Assembly: GCA_934630385.1 (NCBI GenBank)
Contig: CAKTWE010000038.1
Location: 1 to 16,426, forward strand
DNA from: an uncultured Collinsella sp.
Lineage (GTDB): Bacteria > Actinomycetota > Coriobacteriia > Coriobacteriales > Coriobacteriaceae
Length of the DNA stretch: 16,426 nucleotides
Reading direction: 5' to 3'
Each line of letters opens with the position of its first letter. The stretch's first letter is position 1. The notes beneath the pieces are model-generated. The model made no database searches, was not told the DNA's origin, and saw only the letters and a list, made by a program, of their open reading frames with translations. The position numbers and the translations under genes were made by a program. This document shows, piece after piece, positions 13,602-16,426 of the stretch.

Positions 13602-15200
13602 ATGGATCAAAAGGCTTCCGCAAAGGTCCTCGTACTCGACTTTGGTGCGCAGTACGGTCAGCTCATTGCCCGTCGCGTCCGCGACCTCAACGTGTATTCC
13701 GAGATTGTCCCCTGCGACATCTCGGCCGACGAGATTCGCGAGATGAACGCCTCTGCGCTCATCCTTTCCGGCGGCCCGGCTTCCGTGTATGCCGAGGACG
13801 CTCCGTCCATCGACCCCGCCATCTTTGACCTGGGCCTTCCCGTCCTGGGCTTCTGCTACGGTCATCAGATCACGGCCGTGACGCTCGGCGGCAAGGTCGG
13901 TCACTCCGAGGTGGGCGAGTACGGCCGCGCCACTATTACGCGCACTGCCGGCGCCAAGCTCTTTAACTCCACGCCCATGGAGCAGACCGTGTGGATGAGC
14001 CACCGCGACGCCGTGTCCGAGGTGCCCGAGGGCTTTACCGTTACCGCCAGCACCGACGTGTGCCCGGTTGCCGCCATGGAGTGCGTCGAGCGCAAGATTT
14101 TCACCACGCAGTTCCACCCCGAGGTCAAGCACTCCGAGTACGGTCAGCAGCTGCTGAGCAACTTCCTGTTTGAGATCTGCGGCCTGGAGCCCAACTGGAG
14201 CATGGACAACCTGGTCGAGACCATGACGGCCGAGTTCCGCGAGAAGGTCGGCGACGACCGCGTGATTCTGGCCCTGTCCGGTGGCGTCGACTCCTCCGTC
14301 GTGGCTGCGCTGGGCGCCCGCGCCGTGGGCAAGCAGATGACCTGCGTGTTCATCAACCACGGCCTGCTGCGCAAGGGCGAGCCCGAGCAGGTGGAGGAGG
14401 TCTTCACCAAGCAGTTCGACGTCGACTTTATCCACGTCCACGCCGAGGACCGCTATGCCGAGCTGTTGGCCGGCGTGACCGAGCCCGAGCAGAAGCGCCG
14501 CATCATCGGTACGCAGTTCTGGAAAGAGTTCTTCGCTGTGGCGCAGCAGCTCGAGACCGATGGCAAGCCGGTCAAGTACCTGGCTCAGGGCACCATCTAC
14601 CCCGACATCATCGAGTCCGGCGCTCGCAAGACGGGCGGCAAGACGGCCACCATCAAGAGCCACCACAACCTGATCCCGTTCCCCGAGGGCGTGCACTTCG
14701 ACCTTATCGAGCCGCTCGACCACTTCTTTAAGGACGAGGTCCGCGCACTTGGTCTGGCACTGGGCCTGCCGGGTCACATCGTGTTCCGTCAGCCCTTCCC
14801 GGGCCCGGGTCTGGCCATCCGCATCATCGGTGCGGTCGACAAGGAGAAGCTCGAGATCCTCAAGAACGCCGACGCCATCGTGCGCGAGGAGCTCGACGCC
14901 TACAACCAGCGTCTGTTTGAGCAGACCGGCGAGCGCAACTCCGAGCACAGCTGCTGGCAGTACTTTGCGGTCCTGCCCGACATCAAGTCTGTCGGCGTTA
15001 TGGGTGACGAGCGCACCTACCAGCGCCCGATCATCCTGCGCGCCGTCGAGTCCAGCGACGCCATGACCGCCGACTGGGCCAAGCTGCCCTACGACGTGCT
15101 GGCCCGCATTTCTGGCCGCATCGTAGCCGAGGTTCCCGGCGCCAACCGCGTGTGCTACGACATCACGTCCAAGCCGCCCGCGACCATCGAGTGGGAGTAG
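13602..15200 (+). CDS. guaA: GMP synthase (glutamine-hydrolysing)
   Basis: A 532-aa two-domain enzyme that converts XMP to GMP using ATP and glutamine, the last step of guanine nucleotide synthesis. The class I amidotransferase domain (about 8-195) has nucleophile C85 in GFCYGHQ and H172/E174 in FHPEVKHS. The ATP-pyrophosphatase domain has the PP-loop LSGGVDSSV (225-233). The C-terminal XMP-binding/dimerisation domain ends in the typical TSKPPATIEWE. Length is close to the usual 510-525. The start is supported by AGAGGGGG 5 nt upstream. Codon use is strongly biased to C/G-ending codons, suggesting high expression. It is monocistronic, with a strong terminator about 105 nt downstream. Confidence 0.98.
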   Translation: MDQKASAKVLVLDFGAQYGQLIARRVRDLNVYSEIVPCDISADEIREMNASALILSGGPASVYAEDAPSIDPAIFDLGLPVLGFCYGHQITAVTLGGKVGHSEVGEYGRATITRTAGAKLFNSTPMEQTVWMSHRDAVSEVPEGFTVTASTDVCPVAAMECVERKIFTTQFHPEVKHSEYGQQLLSNFLFEICGLEPNWSMDNLVETMTAEFREKVGDDRVILALSGGVDSSVVAALGARAVGKQMTCVFINHGLLRKGEPEQVEEVFTKQFDVDFIHVHAEDRYAELLAGVTEPEQKRRIIGTQFWKEFFAVAQQLETDGKPVKYLAQGTIYPDIIESGARKTGGKTATIKSHHNLIPFPEGVHFDLIEPLDHFFKDEVRALGLALGLPGHIVFRQPFPGPGLAIRIIGAVDKEKLEILKNADAIVREELDAYNQRLFEQTGERNSEHSCWQYFAVLPDIKSVGVMGDERTYQRPIILRAVESSDAMTADWAKLPYDVLARISGRIVAEVPGANRVCYDITSKPPATIEWE

Positions 15201-15305
15201 CGGGAACTGGCTTCTGAACTCGCGTTTAAGTACCGCTGAGTACCGCCTGATGCTGTTTCGGCATCGCCGCAGAGCAAAGCCATCAGCGAAATAACGGGAA
15301 TAACG

Positions 15306-15338
15306 GCCTCCGAACCCTTTGGTTCGGAGGCTTTCTTT
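15306..15338 (+). terminator. Rho-independent terminator of guaA
   Basis: GCCTCCGAACC (15306-15316) and GGTTCGGAGGC (15321-15331) form a perfect 11-bp stem with loop CTTT, followed by TTTCTTT. The 105 nt between the guaA stop and this hairpin holds only a short direct repeat (GTACCGC followed by TGA, twice, about 15229-15251) and a GATGC/GCATC hairpin. Confidence 0.93.
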
Positions 15339-15383
15339 AAAGGCTTTAGCCTGTGCGGGGCGCGCAGCGCGCCGCATCAGAAA

Positions 15384-15402
15384 CCACCCGCTATGCGGGT
15401 GG
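15384..15402 (+). repeat. IS200 left-end hairpin
   Basis: CCACCCGC and GCGGGTGG form a perfect 8-bp stem with loop TAT, preceded by AAA as in the right-end hairpin. A further GC-rich palindrome (GGCGCGC-A-GCGCGCC, about 15358-15372) lies outside it and a CGGCTT/AAGCCG stem (about 15410-15425) inside it. Confidence 0.7.
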
Positions 15403-15493
15403 GGACAACCGGCTTTACAAAGCCGCCCCCTCGCCGGACACTTGCGATTGTTCAGGCCGCAAGGAATCCGAGTCGAGAGGGCGGTGGTGGCGT

Positions 15494-15964
15494 ATGGCCC
15501 AGAAGGCCTACAGCCTGTCGCACACGAAGTGGATGTGCAAGTACCACGTCGTGTTCACGCCGAAGTATAGGCGCAAAGTCATCTACAACCAAATAAGGTC
15601 CGACCTTGGGGAGATCTTCAGGAAGCTCTGCCAGTACAAGGGGATAGAGATCATCGAGGGGCACCTGATGCCCGACCACGTCCACATGCTGCTGGCGATA
15701 CCTCCGAAGTACAGCGTGTCGAGCGTGATGGGCTACCTGAAGGGGAAGAGCTCGCTGATGGTATTCGACAGGCACGCGAACATGAAGTACAAGTTCGGCA
15801 ACAGGAAGTTCTGGGCCGAGGGCTACTACGTGTCCACCGTCGGCCTGAACGAGGCCACGATCGCGAAGTACATCCGGGAGCAGGAGAAGGCCGGCATCGC
15901 GCTCGACCGGCTGAGCGTCAAGGAGTACGAGGACCCCTTCGATAGGGGGCCGGGGCGCAAATAG
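15494..15964 (+). CDS. tnpA: IS200/IS605-family Y1 transposase
   Basis: A 156-aa single-strand-specific HUH transposase. The metal-binding pair H62-x-H64 lies in MPDHVHMLLAIPP and the nucleophile Y126 in ATIAKYIREQE, close to H64/H66/Y127 of IS608 TnpA. The N-terminal HTKWMCKYHVVFTPKYRRKV (10-29) is typical of the family. Length is normal and all catalytic residues are present, so it is likely active as a dimer, cutting and joining single-stranded DNA at hairpin ends. The frame extends upstream to 15353, but that part is the element's structured left end; ATG 15494 gives the family N-terminus. GAGAGGGCGG (15475-15484) could serve as ribosome site and can pair with CCGCCCCCTC (15423-15432), which would limit translation. 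Codon use differs from host genes (many AGG, ATA, GGG). Confidence 0.95.
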   Translation: MAQKAYSLSHTKWMCKYHVVFTPKYRRKVIYNQIRSDLGEIFRKLCQYKGIEIIEGHLMPDHVHMLLAIPPKYSVSSVMGYLKGKSSLMVFDRHANMKYKFGNRKFWAEGYYVSTVGLNEATIAKYIREQEKAGIALDRLSVKEYEDPFDRGPGRK

Positions 15965-16073
15965 CGCCGGTTTGACCGGCCCGTCACGGGTCAACCTGCA
16001 GTGCGGCCCGAACCCCGTGAGGGCCGGCGCCTTTAGACGCGTGCCGGAAATCCAAGGGTTATACCCTAAGAGC

Positions 16074-16098
16074 AAACCACCCCTTTTAGGGGTGGTTT
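16074..16098 (+). repeat. IS200 right-end hairpin
   Basis: AAACCACCCC (16074-16083) and GGGGTGGTTT (16089-16098) form a perfect 10-bp stem with loop TTTTA, followed by TTGATTA. It pairs in form and partly in sequence with the left-end hairpin, and could also end transcription from tnpA. Confidence 0.75.
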
Positions 16099-16142
16099 TG
16101 ATTATCTAAAGCGCTGGTTTATATAGCAAAAGCGCGGGTAGA

Positions 16143-16171
16143 TAGACACTTACAGGTGACCGATCTTTATA
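16143..16171 (+). promoter_or_regulatory. Candidate rRNA-operon promoter
   Basis: TAGACA (16143-16148), a 17-nt spacer and TTTATA (16166-16171), with overlapping TATATA registers, lie in an AT-rich stretch. It is the best -35/-10 pair after the IS and points towards the leader described next. A GTGCAG/CTGCAC hairpin (16204-16220) and another TATATA (16237-16242), perhaps a second promoter, follow. Confidence 0.5.
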
Positions 16172-16333
16172 TATCTCTTAACCGAAGGGTCATCATCTGA
16201 TACGTGCAGTATTTCTGCACCAGCCTTTCTATTACTTATATAGGAAGCGATATGTTGTGTAGGACTTGTGAAGAGTGGAATTGACGTCCCACATCGCTTC
16301 GCGGTCTGGCAATATATCTCCTTGCCGCGCGGC

Positions 16334-16426
16334 CCGGTGGGACCGGATGAGCCGCAGAGCGTGCACCTTGAGAACCGGATACTGCGAGGATGGACACTTA
16401 ATTCAGTGTCGCATCCGGGCAGACAT
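16334..16426 (+). other. Probable rRNA-operon leader (boxB/boxA-like), 5' part only
   Basis: A short hairpin CCGGT-GGG-ACCGG (16334-16346) is followed at 16362 by TGCACCTTGAGAACC, which resembles the boxA antitermination element of actinobacterial rRNA leaders (TTGAGAAC core). A stem GACACT/AGTGTC (about 16393-16410), flanked by GGAT/ATCC, could be part of the pre-16S processing stem. The 16S gene itself is not in the window, so this is inferred from leader features alone. Confidence 0.55.

Larger units (their letters stand above)
15340..16110 (+). mobile_element. IS200-type insertion sequence (IS200/IS605 family)
   Basis: The element carries a single-domain HUH transposase (15494-15964) with about 155 nt of hairpin-rich sequence before it and about 145 nt after it, and no tnpB. 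Two subterminal hairpins share the strand AAACCACCC: left end CCACCCGC/GCGGGTGG (15384-15402), right end AAACCACCCC/GGGGTGGTTT (16074-16098). These have the place and form of the structures TnpA binds in single-stranded DNA. The element has no terminal inverted repeats or target duplication, as expected for the family, so the exact ends cannot be set from one copy; the limits given are approximate. It lies just past the guaA terminator and appears to interrupt no gene. Confidence 0.85.

Noticed and set aside
15229..15251. Short direct repeat (GTACCGC followed by TGA, twice) after guaA
   Set aside because: Only two imperfect copies of about 10 nt; too short to call a repeat array or attachment site.
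13344..15377. A 677-codon open frame on the minus strand opposite guaA
   Set aside because: It is the antisense shadow of a strongly G/C-biased gene. It lacks any domain, and guaA on the other strand is unmistakable.
15353..15493. Upstream extension of the transposase frame by 47 codons
   Set aside because: The stretch is the hairpin-rich left end of the IS; family members start at the equivalent of ATG 15494.

Overview
The window looks like a chromosome segment of a high-GC Gram-positive gut anaerobe, most likely a Coriobacteriia member close to Collinsella. The inference rests on strongly G/C-biased third codon positions, an actinobacterial-type rRNA boxA, a MurT/GatD cell-wall enzyme and several fermentation dehydrogenases. 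The species call is inference only. Most of the window is core metabolism plus one insertion sequence; I saw no CRISPR array, prophage or integrative element.

Layout. (1) 4-80: tRNA-Glu(UUC), minus strand. (2) 181-4523, minus strand: a three-gene cluster made of two tandem, mutually related helical-repeat (TPR-like) proteins of unknown function, followed 45 nt later by a single-chain MurT-GatD fusion that amidates lipid II. (3) 4524-5025: a long non-coding or poorly coding stretch. (4) 5026-8612, plus strand: three metal-dependent (type III) alcohol/polyol dehydrogenases in a row, one Fe-ADH and two GldA-type glycerol dehydrogenase paralogues, separated by hairpins. (5) 8764-10017: an unusual ferredoxin-like protein with four Fe-S cluster motifs. 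(6) 10132-11603: the ATPase gene ychF and a small DUF1648-type membrane protein. (7) 11613-12297: a divergent pair, a 129-aa unknown protein and a 72-aa XRE repressor, around a perfect 24-bp palindrome. (8) 12320-13333, minus: type I L-asparaginase, divergent from (9) guaA, GMP synthase, 13602-15200. (10) About 15340-16110: an IS200-type insertion sequence with a lone HUH transposase and subterminal hairpins. (11) 16110-16426: an AT-rich promoter region and what appears to be a boxB/boxA leader of an rRNA operon whose 16S gene would begin beyond the window.

How the genes fit together. The dehydrogenase block probably handles NAD(H) balance during fermentation (aldehyde/alcohol and glycerol/dihydroxyacetone interconversion), and the polyferredoxin next to it may carry electrons, though nothing shows a direct link. 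The MurT-GatD fusion acts in peptidoglycan precursor modification; its two upstream genes are probably cotranscribed and are candidates for an envelope-linked role. YchF, GuaA and asparaginase are housekeeping genes.

Most worth a second look: the MurT-GatD fusion and its duplicated helical-repeat partners, the XRE/129-aa divergent module with its operator, two REP-like hairpins sharing a loop core in opposite orientation, and the structured, possibly repeated, sequence before the Fe-ADH gene.
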